Assembly (NCBI GenBank): GCA_023430545.1
Contig: JAEZAF010000052.1
Span: 1 to 52,520, forward strand
Reading direction: 5' to 3'
DNA: 52,520 bases
From: Chloroflexota bacterium
GTDB lineage: Bacteria; Chloroflexota; Anaerolineae; Aggregatilineales; Phototrophicaceae
Part shown: piece by piece, positions 16,343 to 24,320 of the stretch
Numbering within the stretch: position 1 is the stretch's first letter
How the letters are laid out: each line of letters begins with the position of its first letter
Notes under the pieces: model-generated
Database searches by the model: none
What the model was told of the DNA's origin: nothing
The model's input: only the letters and a program-made list of their open reading frames with translations
Position numbers and translations under genes: made by a program

Positions 16343-17497
16343 ATGAAGTCTAAATCTACTATCGCCACCCCCGTTATTGTCGCCGTTATCGCATCGCTGA
16401 TGTATGCGCTGGTGATCGTCATTACACAGGGCGATGCGCTGGCACTGGTGACGGTCGGAACCCGCTTCGATCCGACGGTCTTTAATACGACCGAAGAAGG
16501 CTACGACGGACAGTTTAATTATTTCATCACCCGTGATCCGGCAGGTGCACCGGCCTTTATCGCACAGGGTGAGGACTTCCCCGCCTATCGCTATCAGCGG
16601 ATCCTTTTACCCGCGCTCGGATGGCTGCTTTCATTGGGTGGACAGCCAGCCCTGATCCCCTGGACGCTGCTGGCCGTCAATCTGGCCGGGATCGGTCTGG
16701 GAACATGGGCGCTGTCACACATCCTAATTGAGCATTGCGTCTCCCCTTGGTACAGCCTCGGATGGGCGCTGTCCCTCTCCGGGATGGCGTCGGTGCGGCT
16801 CAGTCTGGCGGAACCTCTGGCCTATGGACTGGCAGCCTACGCGCTCTGGCTAATGACTCAGAAGCGCTGGCTGTGGAGTGCGGTCGTCTTCGCGCTGGCG
16901 GCGCTGGCGAAAGAGACTACCCTGCTGATCGCCGGCGGCGCTGGCTTATGGCTGTTATGGCAAAGCGCGAGTGACAGCGATCAGCGCGGGGCCTGGCTGC
17001 GACGTGCGCTGACCTTCGGCGTTATCACCCTGACACCGTTTGTGTTATGGCAGTTCTACCTTCGCGCATGGCTCGGCGAATTCGGCATTGGCTCCGGTGG
17101 ACGACTGGCGACACCGTTCGAGATCATCCCTTTTGCCGGCATCCTCCGCATTCTGACGGAAGGCTCGGCGGCGATCTTCGCGGTCATGCTGGCGGTGCTG
17201 ATCCCGTTTGTGCTGGTGCCCACGCTGTGGGGACTCTGGCGCAGCGTGCAGGATGTGCTGGCAAAGCGTGCCGATCTGTTCTCATGGGTGATGCTGGCGG
17301 CCTGCGCGGTGATGCCATTTGTCCCCTTCTCGACGTATCGCGAACCGCTCGGCATTCTGCGCTTCATCGCCGGGTTGCAGATCGCGCTGATCGCTTACAG
17401 CGCCTCGCGCCGACTGAAGCGTCCGCTGCGGTACAGTCTGCTGTGGGCACTGACGACGCTGTTCGTGCTCACCTCTGATTTCGGTCAGAGCGCTTAG
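16343..17497 (+). CDS. Polytopic membrane protein, GT-C glycosyltransferase-like
   Basis: 384 residues with eight to ten membrane helices. The first periplasmic loop reads EEGYDGQFNYFITRDP...YRYQRILLPALGWLLSLGG. The acidic residue after the first helix, the YDGQ motif and the RILLP segment match a group of GT-C-like membrane proteins linked to surface glycopolymer formation in other bacteria. GT-C enzymes use polyprenyl-linked sugars, and the aspartate of YDGQ could be catalytic. Donor and acceptor are unknown. It is alone on its strand; ATG 16343 is preceded only by a weak ribosome site. Confidence 0.7.
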   Translation: MKSKSTIATPVIVAVIASLMYALVIVITQGDALALVTVGTRFDPTVFNTTEEGYDGQFNYFITRDPAGAPAFIAQGEDFPAYRYQRILLPALGWLLSLGGQPALIPWTLLAVNLAGIGLGTWALSHILIEHCVSPWYSLGWALSLSGMASVRLSLAEPLAYGLAAYALWLMTQKRWLWSAVVFALAALAKETTLLIAGGAGLWLLWQSASDSDQRGAWLRRALTFGVITLTPFVLWQFYLRAWLGEFGIGSGGRLATPFEIIPFAGILRILTEGSAAIFAVMLAVLIPFVLVPTLWGLWRSVQDVLAKRADLFSWVMLAACAVMPFVPFSTYREPLGILRFIAGLQIALIAYSASRRLKRPLRYSLLWALTTLFVLTSDFGQSA

Positions 17498-17663
17498 CCC
17501 AGTTTGCAGCAGCAATGAGCAGCAAATGTGCAGCAAATACGCAGCCAATGCGCAGCTTGTTGCTGCTGCAAGGACAGGCTGTTACAGAATTTCAGCGCTG
17601 CTGAAATGACAAGCAAGACGTGATGTTAAGGTGCGGAATTCAGTGCAGGAATTTTCCAGTATA
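17498..17663 (-). repeat. TGCTGC-rich tract with hairpin downstream of element copy 2
   Basis: On the minus strand this stretch reads as spaced TTGCTGC and TTGGCTGC units (about 17506-17575). A perfect seven-base hairpin TTTCAGC/GCTGAAA lies at 17590-17606. It sits between the end of the GT-C-like gene and the promoter-like element at 17658-17700, which points into it. Its layout mirrors 7904-8158: element, then TGCTGC-rich DNA on the same strand. Confidence 0.6.
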
Positions 17664-17700
17664 GCACAAATGTTCGAGTTGTGCGGTTAGAGTTTTCAAA
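17658..17700 (-). promoter_or_regulatory. Dispersed promoter-like element, copy 2
   Basis: On the minus strand, the 22-base block (17679-17700) identical to 7904-7925 is followed by a three-base spacer, GAACATTTGTGC (17664-17675) and TATACT (17658-17663) as an extended -10. Compared with copy 1 there are four differences in the first 39 bases. It lies past the rocD terminator and points at the 3' end of the GT-C-like gene, so any transcript would be short and non-coding or antisense. Confidence 0.6.
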
Positions 17701-17734
17701 TGATCGCTATGGTTTGACAACATGTAATGACAAC

Positions 17735-17772
17735 AAAAATCCCCCGACCTTGCACAGATCAGGGGATTTTTT
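17735..17772 (-). terminator. Rho-independent terminator after rocD
   Basis: AAAAATCCCC (17735-17744) pairs with GGGGATTTTT (17762-17771) in a 10-bp stem with flanking A and T runs on both sides, so it can act in both directions. It lies 49 bases after the rocD stop. Confidence 0.85.
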
Positions 17773-17820
17773 ATCGTGTTGCGATGTCACACGCCTATGC
17801 TGGGCATGGACGCTGGCAGA

Positions 17821-19023
17821 CTAGTCCATCATCAGAACGGGTTCGATACGCTCGATGGCCCAGTCGATTTCCTCGCGGTTGATGACCAGCGGCGGGGCGA
17901 AACGGATCACGTTGTCGTGCGTTTCCTTGCACAGCAGGCCCTGTTCCATCAGTGCTTCGCAGAAACGACGTGCGCCACCGGCTTCAGGATACAGCTCAAC
18001 GCCGATCAGAAGACCACGACCGCGCACTTCCTTGATGTGCGGGCTTTCGATGCGGCGCAGACGACCCATCAGATACTCGCCCTGCTCATTGGCATTGTCG
18101 ATCAGGTTTTCTTCGACCAGCACGCTGAGGGCGGCCTGTGCGACGGCTGCCGCCAGTGGGCTGCCACCGAAGGTCGAGCCGTGGTCGCCGGGCTTGAAGA
18201 CCATCATGGCTTCTTCGTCGGCCAGCACTGCGGACACGGGATAGAATCCACCGGACAGCGCCTTGCCGATGGTGATGACATCCGGGCGGACGTCTTCCCA
18301 GTCGCTGGCGAACAGCTTGCCGGAGCGACCGAGGCCGGACTGAATCTCATCCGCAACCATCAGCACGTTGTTAGCGGTGCAGAGTTCGCGCACACGCTTG
18401 AGATAACCGTCGGGCGGGACGATCACGCCGCCTTCACCCTGAATCGGCTCCACGAAGAAGGCGACGGTGTTGGGGGTGATGGCCTTTTCCAGCGCGTCGG
18501 CGTCACCATAGGGGACCATCACAAAGCCTTCGGTGAACGGGCCGAAGCCGTCGCGGTACTGTGGTTCGTCCGAGAAGCTGATGATGGTGGTGGTACGTCC
18601 CTGGAAGTTGCCGGTACAGGTGATGATCTGTGCCTGACCTTCGGCCACTCCCTTGACCTTGTAGCCCCATTTACGCGCCATCTTGATCGCAGTTTCGACT
18701 GCTTCCGCGCCGCTGTTCATCGGCAGCATGCGCTGGTAGCCGGTCAGTTCGCAGAGCTGCTTCGCCAGCAGGGGAAGCTGATTGTTACGGAAGGCACGGG
18801 AAGTCAGCGGCAGACGCGATGCCTGATCGATCATCGCCTGTAGGATTTTCGGGTGGGCGTGTCCCTGATTAACAGCGGAGTAGGCACTGAGGAAGTCGAG
18901 GTATTTACGGCCTTCGACATCCCAGACCCAGATCCCTTCGCCGCGCTCCAGCACGACATCCAGCGGCTTGTAATTCTTTGCGCCGTACTGATTTTCGAGT
19001 GCAATATAGTCCTGCGTATTCAC
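17821..19023 (-). CDS. rocD: Ornithine--oxo-acid aminotransferase
   Basis: 400 residues, class-III aminotransferase fold. The PLP lysine is K254 in TIGKALSGGFYPVSA, the PLP ring aspartate is D225 in VADEIQSGLGRSGK, and the SGAEAVETAIKMARKWGY motif at about 104-121 is that of ornithine aminotransferase. N-terminal DVVLERGEGIWVWDVEGRKY and LDFLSAYSAVNQGHAHPKI are characteristic of RocD rather than ArgD or GabT. It converts ornithine plus 2-oxoglutarate to glutamate semialdehyde plus glutamate, in arginine and ornithine catabolism or proline synthesis. The start is GTG 19023 with AAGGA about ten bases upstream. Two 14-base direct repeats 37-68 bases upstream may be regulator sites. Confidence 0.93.
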   Translation of the reverse strand: MNTQDYIALENQYGAKNYKPLDVVLERGEGIWVWDVEGRKYLDFLSAYSAVNQGHAHPKILQAMIDQASRLPLTSRAFRNNQLPLLAKQLCELTGYQRMLPMNSGAEAVETAIKMARKWGYKVKGVAEGQAQIITCTGNFQGRTTTIISFSDEPQYRDGFGPFTEGFVMVPYGDADALEKAITPNTVAFFVEPIQGEGGVIVPPDGYLKRVRELCTANNVLMVADEIQSGLGRSGKLFASDWEDVRPDVITIGKALSGGFYPVSAVLADEEAMMVFKPGDHGSTFGGSPLAAAVAQAALSVLVEENLIDNANEQGEYLMGRLRRIESPHIKEVRGRGLLIGVELYPEAGGARRFCEALMEQGLLCKETHDNVIRFAPPLVINREEIDWAIERIEPVLMMD

Positions 19024-19059
19024 TTATGGTTGTCCTTCAACGGAATGATTGAACAAGGT

Positions 19060-19091
19060 GGTGCAAATGCTGCACAGGGTGCAAATGCTGC
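19060..19091 (-). repeat. Two 14-base direct repeats upstream of rocD
   Basis: GGTGCAAATGCTGC occurs at 19060-19073 and again at 19078-19091, identical and with an 18-base period, between rocD and its probable promoter (minus-strand TACAAT at 19160-19165). Position and spacing suit tandem regulator half-sites, though GCAAATGCTGC also recalls the TGCTGC-rich tracts elsewhere in the window. Confidence 0.5.
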
Positions 19092-19298
19092 GCTGGCAGC
19101 GGCACGCAGAGGCCGCACAACGGCGTATCTGACACGTATCCGCTGCTAAAGTTGCGATTATTGTAGCGCAGACCTCGCCCCTTGTCCTGAGACATTATCG
19201 CTAAGGCTGATTGTCACAAATGCACAGAGAGTAGCGGTAGATTTTGGCTTATAATGTTATAGTTCATTTTAATGTAATATTAAGTTTTATTAAGACTA

Positions 19299-19327
19299 TT
19301 GGCTATTTTTTCGGTATGTGCTATAAG
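19299..19327 (+). promoter_or_regulatory. Promoter of the IS-interrupted secreted-protein gene
   Basis: TTGGCT (19299-19304), a 17-base spacer and TATAAG (19322-19327) preceded by TGTGC form a plausible sigma-70 promoter 37 bases before the GTG start at 19364, in strongly AT-rich DNA. Confidence 0.5.
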
Positions 19328-19363
19328 TGACATATGCATCCGCGTTACCTAAGGAAGTTTCAC

Positions 19364-19470
19364 GTGAGACCACGCTTGACAACCTTTATTGCTACAGTCC
19401 TTTTGCTTGTATTGATAATATTTACTGGAAGTATTCCTATTCAGTCTCAAGATGGCAATCTGAATCTGTA
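19364..19470 (+). pseudogene. 5' fragment (signal peptide) of secreted beta-helix/HELGH protein, cut by IS
   Basis: AAGGAAG seven bases before GTG 19364 starts a frame reading VRPRLTTFIATVLLLVLIIF followed by TGSIPIQSQDGNLNL: a basic end, a hydrophobic core and a cleavage region, i.e. a clean signal peptide. It stops after 35 codons at a TAG formed at the left junction of the insertion sequence. Joining base 19470 to 20717, which removes the IS and one copy of the flanking GTA, restores ...NLNLYNPLPLPPIVNP in the exact frame of the downstream fragment. The 5' piece is therefore the missing start of the gene at 20717-22541. Confidence 0.85.
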
Positions 19471-19533
19471 GTGACCCCCGTAGGTTGGACATAGAGCTAA
19501 ATGAAGTATCCTATGTTCAGAAAGGGATGTCAC

Positions 19534-19845
19534 ATGAGAACGAGACGAAAATTCACAGCAGAGTTCAAGAGCCAGGTGGTGCTGCAAGTACTGAGCGGGG
19601 AGCGAACGGTCGCCCAGGTTTGCCGCGAACATGAACTGACGGCGCAAATGGTCAGCGACTGGAAAACACAGTTTCTGGCGGGAGCGGCCCAGATTTTCGA
19701 GCAGGGTAAGCCCGCCAGTGAGGAAACGGCACGTATCGCTGAGCTGGAGCAGATGGTCGGGAAACTGACGATGCAGTTGGAGATCGCAAAAAAGGCATCG
19801 AGTATGCTGGCTGGAACGTCGAGCAGAAACGGGAAGCGGCGATGA
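19534..19845 (+). CDS. IS3-family transposase OrfA
   Basis: 103 residues from ATG 19534, chosen because AAGGGA lies seven bases upstream; ATG 19501 is in frame but lacks such a site. The N-terminal helix-turn-helix (RRKFTAEFKSQVVLQVLSGE and TVAQVCREHELTAQMVSDWK) is of the HTH_Tnp_1 type that binds the IS ends, followed by a leucine-zipper-like helix (IAELEQMVGKLTMQLEIAKK). OrfB lies in the -1 frame. The slip site A AAA AAG at 19788-19794 allows the fused OrfAB transposase. Confidence 0.9.
   Translation: MRTRRKFTAEFKSQVVLQVLSGERTVAQVCREHELTAQMVSDWKTQFLAGAAQIFEQGKPASEETARIAELEQMVGKLTMQLEIAKKASSMLAGTSSRNGKRR
19788..19794 (+). promoter_or_regulatory. Programmed -1 frameshift site of the IS
   Basis: AAAAAAG in the OrfA frame. 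After a -1 slip the new frame is open (KKGIEYAGWNVEQKREAAMT) straight into OrfB, as expected for IS3-family OrfAB production. Confidence 0.7.
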
Positions 19846-20678
19846 CACTGCGGCAGAGCGGTTATCCAGTGGCCGACATCTGTGCGGTGGTGGGCTTGGC
19901 ACGCAGCACGTTCTACCATCGACAGCAGGCCTACAGCGAGGCGGGACTGCGCGAAGCATTGTCTACGCTGGCAGCCGACCACCCGACTTACGGCTATCGC
20001 CGCCTGACGGCGCTGCTGAGACGGCAAAGTTGGCAGGTGAATCACAAGCGGGTGCAGCGGCTCATACGCGAAATGGGCTTGCAGCGTCCAGTGAAACGGC
20101 GCAAGACGCGCACCACCAACAGCGACCATACCTTCCCGCGCTACCCCAACCTTGTCCGTGAGGCACAAGCCTGCCATCCCGACGCGATCTGGGTCGCGGA
20201 CATCACGTATGTGCGTCTGGGGCAGGAGTTCGTGTATCTGGCGGTCATCATGGATGTGTTCACGCGGGCGGTGCGCGGTTGGCATCTGAGCCGTTCGCTG
20301 GATCGACACTTGACGCTGACCGCGTTGCGACGGGCGTTAGCCGCTGGCCATCGCCCGCTGATCCACCACAGCGACCAGGGGCTTCAGTACGCCTGCCAGG
20401 ACTACACCGGGCTGTTGAAGCAAAACACCATCCAGATCAGCATGGCGGCAGTCGGTAAACCGGAGGAGAATGGCTTTGCGGAGCGGCTGATGCGAACGAT
20501 TAAGGAGGAGGAAGTCGATCTGAGTGAGTATCGCGATTTCCATGACGCCTACCAGCGGATTGGACACTTTCTCGATGACCTCTACACACGCAAGCGCATT
20601 CACTCGGCTCTGGGCTATCTCACGCCCACCGAGTTCGAAGCACAGTGGCACCGCCAGCAGTCGGTAATCGTCAGTTAA
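19842..20678 (+). CDS. IS3-family transposase OrfB (DDE integrase core)
   Basis: 278 residues. An N-terminal HTH_21 region (HPTYGYRRLTALLRRQ) precedes an rve integrase core with the DDE triad: D in WVADITYVRL, D in IHHSDQGLQYA, and E in the PEENGFAERLMRTIKEEEV segment. The IS3 ending (YTRKRIHSALGYLTPTEFE) is complete. It is expressed mainly as an OrfAB fusion through the upstream frameshift site; ATG 19842 overlaps the OrfA stop. No stops or deletions are seen, so it should be functional. Confidence 0.93.
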   Translation: MTLRQSGYPVADICAVVGLARSTFYHRQQAYSEAGLREALSTLAADHPTYGYRRLTALLRRQSWQVNHKRVQRLIREMGLQRPVKRRKTRTTNSDHTFPRYPNLVREAQACHPDAIWVADITYVRLGQEFVYLAVIMDVFTRAVRGWHLSRSLDRHLTLTALRRALAAGHRPLIHHSDQGLQYACQDYTGLLKQNTIQISMAAVGKPEENGFAERLMRTIKEEEVDLSEYRDFHDAYQRIGHFLDDLYTRKRIHSALGYLTPTEFEAQWHRQQSVIVS

Positions 20679-20716
20679 GCAACTCGCTTTTCGTGTCCAA
20701 TCTCAGGGGTGCAGTA

Positions 20717-22541
20717 CAATCCATTACCTCTTCCCCCTATTGTCAACCCTGAAGCAACTGCTGAGATATCACCTATACCTTCAGATGAAATATCAGCTCC
20801 ATTGGGTCCGACAGAAGTACCATCTTTGCCAAGTTACAACTTCCAGCGGCCAATATCGCCAGCTGCTGAAGGACGCGACGTTGAACCTTTACCTATTACA
20901 GGACAAACAAAGTACATATTTATCCCGCAGGGAAATTCCAATAAATTACAACAAGCAGTAAATGTAGCTAACTTCGATTTAAATAATACATATGTTATCT
21001 TCCTCGCGGAAGGAACGTATGAAATCCCCCCATCTAATGTTCCAGCAGGGAGCACATATGCGATAGGATCTAGAGGAAATGTTATCCTTCGAGGCATGGA
21101 TAATTATACTTATTTTATGCCTGCACAGGCGACGATACAACGTACTCAAAATTCATCCACTCAATATGGCTTAATTGCTGTTACGGAGCGATCGTTTACA
21201 GTTTATAACATCCGTATAAGGTATGGAAACGCACCAGTCGCAGGTGGTGGTATTGTCATCTACCCCGGTGCAAGTGCTTACATTTTCGATTCAAAGCTCA
21301 ATAACAATGTAGCTAACTCTTCAACTGGACAGGGTGGGGGAGTATACAACCGCGGCAAGTTAATTATCACTAATGGTCAATTCAATGGCAATACCGCTAA
21401 AGTTGGTGGTGCCGTAGCAAGTTATTTGGCAACGACTCGAGTTAGACAGGGTGATTACGGAACATGGTGCGCGTTATTCAAATCAAATTCGGTATCTGTC
21501 AACGCGGGGGGAGTTTATAGCCAAGATTCCACAACAAAGGTTCAGCGGAGTATGTTTTCAGCAAATTCAGCACCCTCCTCCGCTTATAGAGATATTGAGA
21601 ATTCCCCAGCAAGTTTACCAGGTAATATCGTTGTTGCTGATCAAAGCTGGTGGAATGGAAGTATCTCAGTCTCACCTAGTGTAAGCACTAATGGTAGCAT
21701 GTTGGGGTCAACCATACCAGGCTTGAATTGTGCGGTTGCTAACCCACCTGCCCCAACACTTGCGGACTATGGGATCGAAACAAATGCTACTTCTCCACAA
21801 GATTTACAGGCAATACTTGCTGGAGTACATAAAACAGGAGTAGCCTTATGGAGAAGTTTTGGTCAAGACGGTACGCCACTTGACTCATCAATCGATGCCT
21901 TCAAGCGGGTAATGTATGGTCCAGGAAGAAGCAAACTTCAGATTAATATTGGGGGAAGTGGAAGTGTTTGTGTTACAAACAACAATAACGTCCCTCTTCC
22001 ATATCAAGCTATCATTACGTGTCCTCCGACTCCGAGTGTCATACTTAGTGAGTGGACAGTTGCTCATGAGTTAGGACATGTGCTAGTTGCAAGGACAGGC
22101 GGCTATAACGCAAATGATCCCAATGGTAAAACTTCGTTCTTTCGCCACATGCTAGTCACCAAAATAGTGGATCCAGCAAACCAAAACCTTGTAATTTTTG
22201 GAGATGTCAATGGCACAGACTGGGGGCGAGGAAATAGAGGCTGGGGCAGTTCATCCATTAACCAAAGTTCTGGTGCTCCTTGTAATTTTCAACAGAACCC
22301 TCTGTCCATTCCTAATACTAGAACACCTCAAGAAGTGGATGAAGGTGCAGCCGATATGTTTCTCAATTGGGTTTACCGTAAAAATAAATCCGATGAAGGC
22401 TTCAAAAATGTAGATTGGTCTTCATTCACAAGTTGCCAGATAACTGGAGCAATCGAGTTGCTCCCATCGGCATCGGGGGATCTCCGTTTCAGTCGAATGG
22501 AGCAGGTTATACAAATGATGGGTACTGATCGTGGCTGGTAA
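20717..22541 (+). pseudogene. 3' fragment of secreted beta-helix protein with HELGH metalloprotease-like end
   Basis: About 607 residues, severed from its signal peptide by the IS. A Pro-rich start is followed by a right-handed beta-helix-like region (about residues 60-210: LAEGTYEI, VILRGMDNYTYF, GGGIVIYPGASAYIFDSKLN, GGGVYNRGKLIITNGQFNGN) resembling surface or polymorphic outer-membrane repeats. The last third holds HELGH within SEWTVAHELGHVLVARTGG (about residue 450) and, about 95 residues later, DEGAADMFLNW, which could supply the third zinc ligand of a gluzincin. Base composition is clearly AT-richer than neighbours, suggesting transfer. A GTG at 20709 inside the IS end could restart translation, but without export signal. 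The next gene follows within 14 bases. Confidence 0.75.
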
Positions 22542-22554
22542 GGAGTCTAACTTT

Positions 22555-23652
22555 ATGAACAAAAAATATATTGCAATCCTGCTTCTAGTCGTGATATTGA
22601 TCGTGCCACCTATCGTTCAAGCTACGTCCACCAAATCAAAGATCGCCACTGCATGGAACTTTGATAGTACACTTATTAGCTATATCCAAGATGGCAAGTT
22701 ATGGCTTATGGATGCCAACAACGGACAAGTGTTTCCGCTACCAAAAGAATTTGCGCGCAACGTCAACGATGCCAAATGGCAGTCTCAGGGAACGAAATTG
22801 GCCGTTGCGACTGAAACCGGCGATGTAATGATTCAGGATATTCGCTACAAAAATGGCTCACTGACGGTCAGCACTGCACCCATCACCCTTAACTATGGTG
22901 TTTTTCCAGATATCGATAATCACTTACGAGGGCCTGACAACCTGAGTTGGAGTTATACAGGTAAATACCTGGCTGTTTCCAATTCTTCAGGTGGTGGAGA
23001 TTATTCATTACGTATCTGGAATATCGAAACACAAATGCTGATATTGAGTGCAAGTGCGGGGCCGGGTGTGCGTCTCGCGTGGAGTCCGGTGTCCAACCTG
23101 CTGGCTGTTGCGTCGTCGTTTGGAATACGGCTTGTGAATGTCGATCAATTCGAAAACGGAACGGAAAATAAGCTGAGTTACGATTCCTGGCAGGAAATCA
23201 AATCCCTTGCAGAAGGTTTGGAGTCTGTCGGCCCGGCAGCGTGGAATGCGACTGGGACACAAATAGCGCTGGCAGATTGGTATGGCAAACTGTGGATGGT
23301 TGATGTCGCCACCGGATTGGCGACCGAACTGCTCAACATACAGCCAAACGACATGACGAATCTCTTCAACATCACAGATCTGCAATGGAATAGACAGCGC
23401 TTGTATGGTGCAATCGCGATCAGCCGTTACAACGAGACAACAAGAGAAAGCCGTTACGAAAGCGAAGTCCGAGTATGGGATGTCTCCAATGCGGCGCTGC
23501 TTGCTACCTACGAAAGCGAAGCGGGTTTTCTGTATGACATCGATATTGACGCGAGCGGCCAACGGCTGGTTTTTGGTACCGATGCAGGTAGTACACGCAA
23601 CGCCAATCTGATTGACTCCGGTGCGGTTCGGATTGTCGATCTGACCCAGTAA
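22555..23652 (+). CDS. Secreted WD40-like beta-propeller protein
   Basis: About 365 residues from ATG 22555, chosen because AAGGAG lies about ten bases upstream and a signal peptide follows (MNKKYIAILLLVVILIVPPI, then VQA). The mature part consists of propeller blades: ISYIQDGKLWLMDANNGQ, KLAVATETGDVMIQDI, SGGGDYSLRIWNIET, ALADWYGKLWMVDVATG and RLVFGTDAG...VRIVDLTQ. It is exported, and probably a binding scaffold rather than an enzyme. The gene is transcribed behind the IS-split beta-helix gene, so the insertion may have polar effects on it. Composition is less AT-rich than the beta-helix gene. Confidence 0.8.
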   Translation: MNKKYIAILLLVVILIVPPIVQATSTKSKIATAWNFDSTLISYIQDGKLWLMDANNGQVFPLPKEFARNVNDAKWQSQGTKLAVATETGDVMIQDIRYKNGSLTVSTAPITLNYGVFPDIDNHLRGPDNLSWSYTGKYLAVSNSSGGGDYSLRIWNIETQMLILSASAGPGVRLAWSPVSNLLAVASSFGIRLVNVDQFENGTENKLSYDSWQEIKSLAEGLESVGPAAWNATGTQIALADWYGKLWMVDVATGLATELLNIQPNDMTNLFNITDLQWNRQRLYGAIAISRYNETTRESRYESEVRVWDVSNAALLATYESEAGFLYDIDIDASGQRLVFGTDAGSTRNANLIDSGAVRIVDLTQ

Positions 23653-23695
23653 CGGTCGGCTGACAGCGTGACTTATTGACCGCTGATCGTGCTGA

Positions 23696-24247
23696 TCATG
23701 CTGCTTCTACCGGGAAAATATCCTTCACTGCCAGTGAGAAACCAGGCAGGATGTTGTCACCGGAGAGCGTCGCATCAACCGTTAACACGGCTGCACCTTT
23801 GCCCGGACGATGCACATGGACTTCCTGCTCGTCCGGGTAGACCATCCAGACGGTGGTGCCGGAGGCAAGATAATTACTGAGCTTTACCATCAGCGGCTTT
23901 TCCTTGTCAGTCGGCGAGACCACCTCAACCGCCAGATCCGGCGCGTTCGGGTTATACGTGTCGTGTGACGGTTCCGTCTGACGGGATTTGAGGATAAAGC
24001 CGACATCGGGTATATAACGCTCTCCACGGACGACATAGCCCCCATCTGCGCCAGTAAGGTAACCGATGGCGTTATTCAGCAGATAGATGCCGATGAAGGT
24101 CAGGATGCGTGCCGCGATCTGAGAGCTGTAGTTGTTTGAAACCACTTCGAAGATCTCACCACCGATGTACTCGTAATTTCCACTGGATTGGTGCACCCAT
24201 GTTTCGAATTCGTCCAGCGTCACGCGCTGTCTGATCTGCACATCCAT
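23696..24247 (-). CDS. Uma2 family protein (PD-(D/E)XK nuclease fold, DUF820)
   Basis: 183 residues. The Uma2 signature is complete: VTLDEFETWV at the start, YEYIGGEIFEVVSNN, IPDVGFILKS with the active-site aspartate, and DLAVEVVSPTDKEKPLMVKLSNYLASGTTVWMVYPDEQEV around residues 105-145. The fold is that of PD-(D/E)XK nucleases; the family is hugely expanded in cyanobacteria and Chloroflexota, and its true role is unresolved. It stands alone on the minus strand, converging on the beta-propeller gene. Confidence 0.92.
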   Translation of the reverse strand: MDVQIRQRVTLDEFETWVHQSSGNYEYIGGEIFEVVSNNYSSQIAARILTFIGIYLLNNAIGYLTGADGGYVVRGERYIPDVGFILKSRQTEPSHDTYNPNAPDLAVEVVSPTDKEKPLMVKLSNYLASGTTVWMVYPDEQEVHVHRPGKGAAVLTVDATLSGDNILPGFSLAVKDIFPVEAA

Positions 24248-24320
24248 CCGTTACCACCTCGATCCCTGATGTCTGCATTATAGCAGACTCGCCGCACCGG
24301 ATTTTCACAGCGAAGATCAA

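Larger units (their letters stand above)
19471..20713 (+). mobile_element. IS3-family insertion sequence (complete)
   Basis: About 1.24 kb with two overlapping transposase frames of the IS3 family. Imperfect terminal inverted repeats are visible: left TGACCCCCGTAGGTTGGACA (from 19472) and right, read inward, TGCACCCCTGAGATTGGACA (ending at 20713), 15 of 20 identical, with the typical TG...CA ends. GTA flanks both sides (19468-19470 and 20714-20716), consistent with a three-base target duplication; this leaves one extra G at 19471, so a four-base duplication with one substitution (GTAG/GTAC) is an alternative. All parts look intact, so it may be active, and it interrupts a secreted-protein gene. 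Confidence 0.9.

Noticed and set aside
17713..17718. TTGACA as a -35 box upstream of the rocD terminator region
   Set aside because: No -10-like hexamer follows at 16-18 bases; the terminator stem begins there instead.
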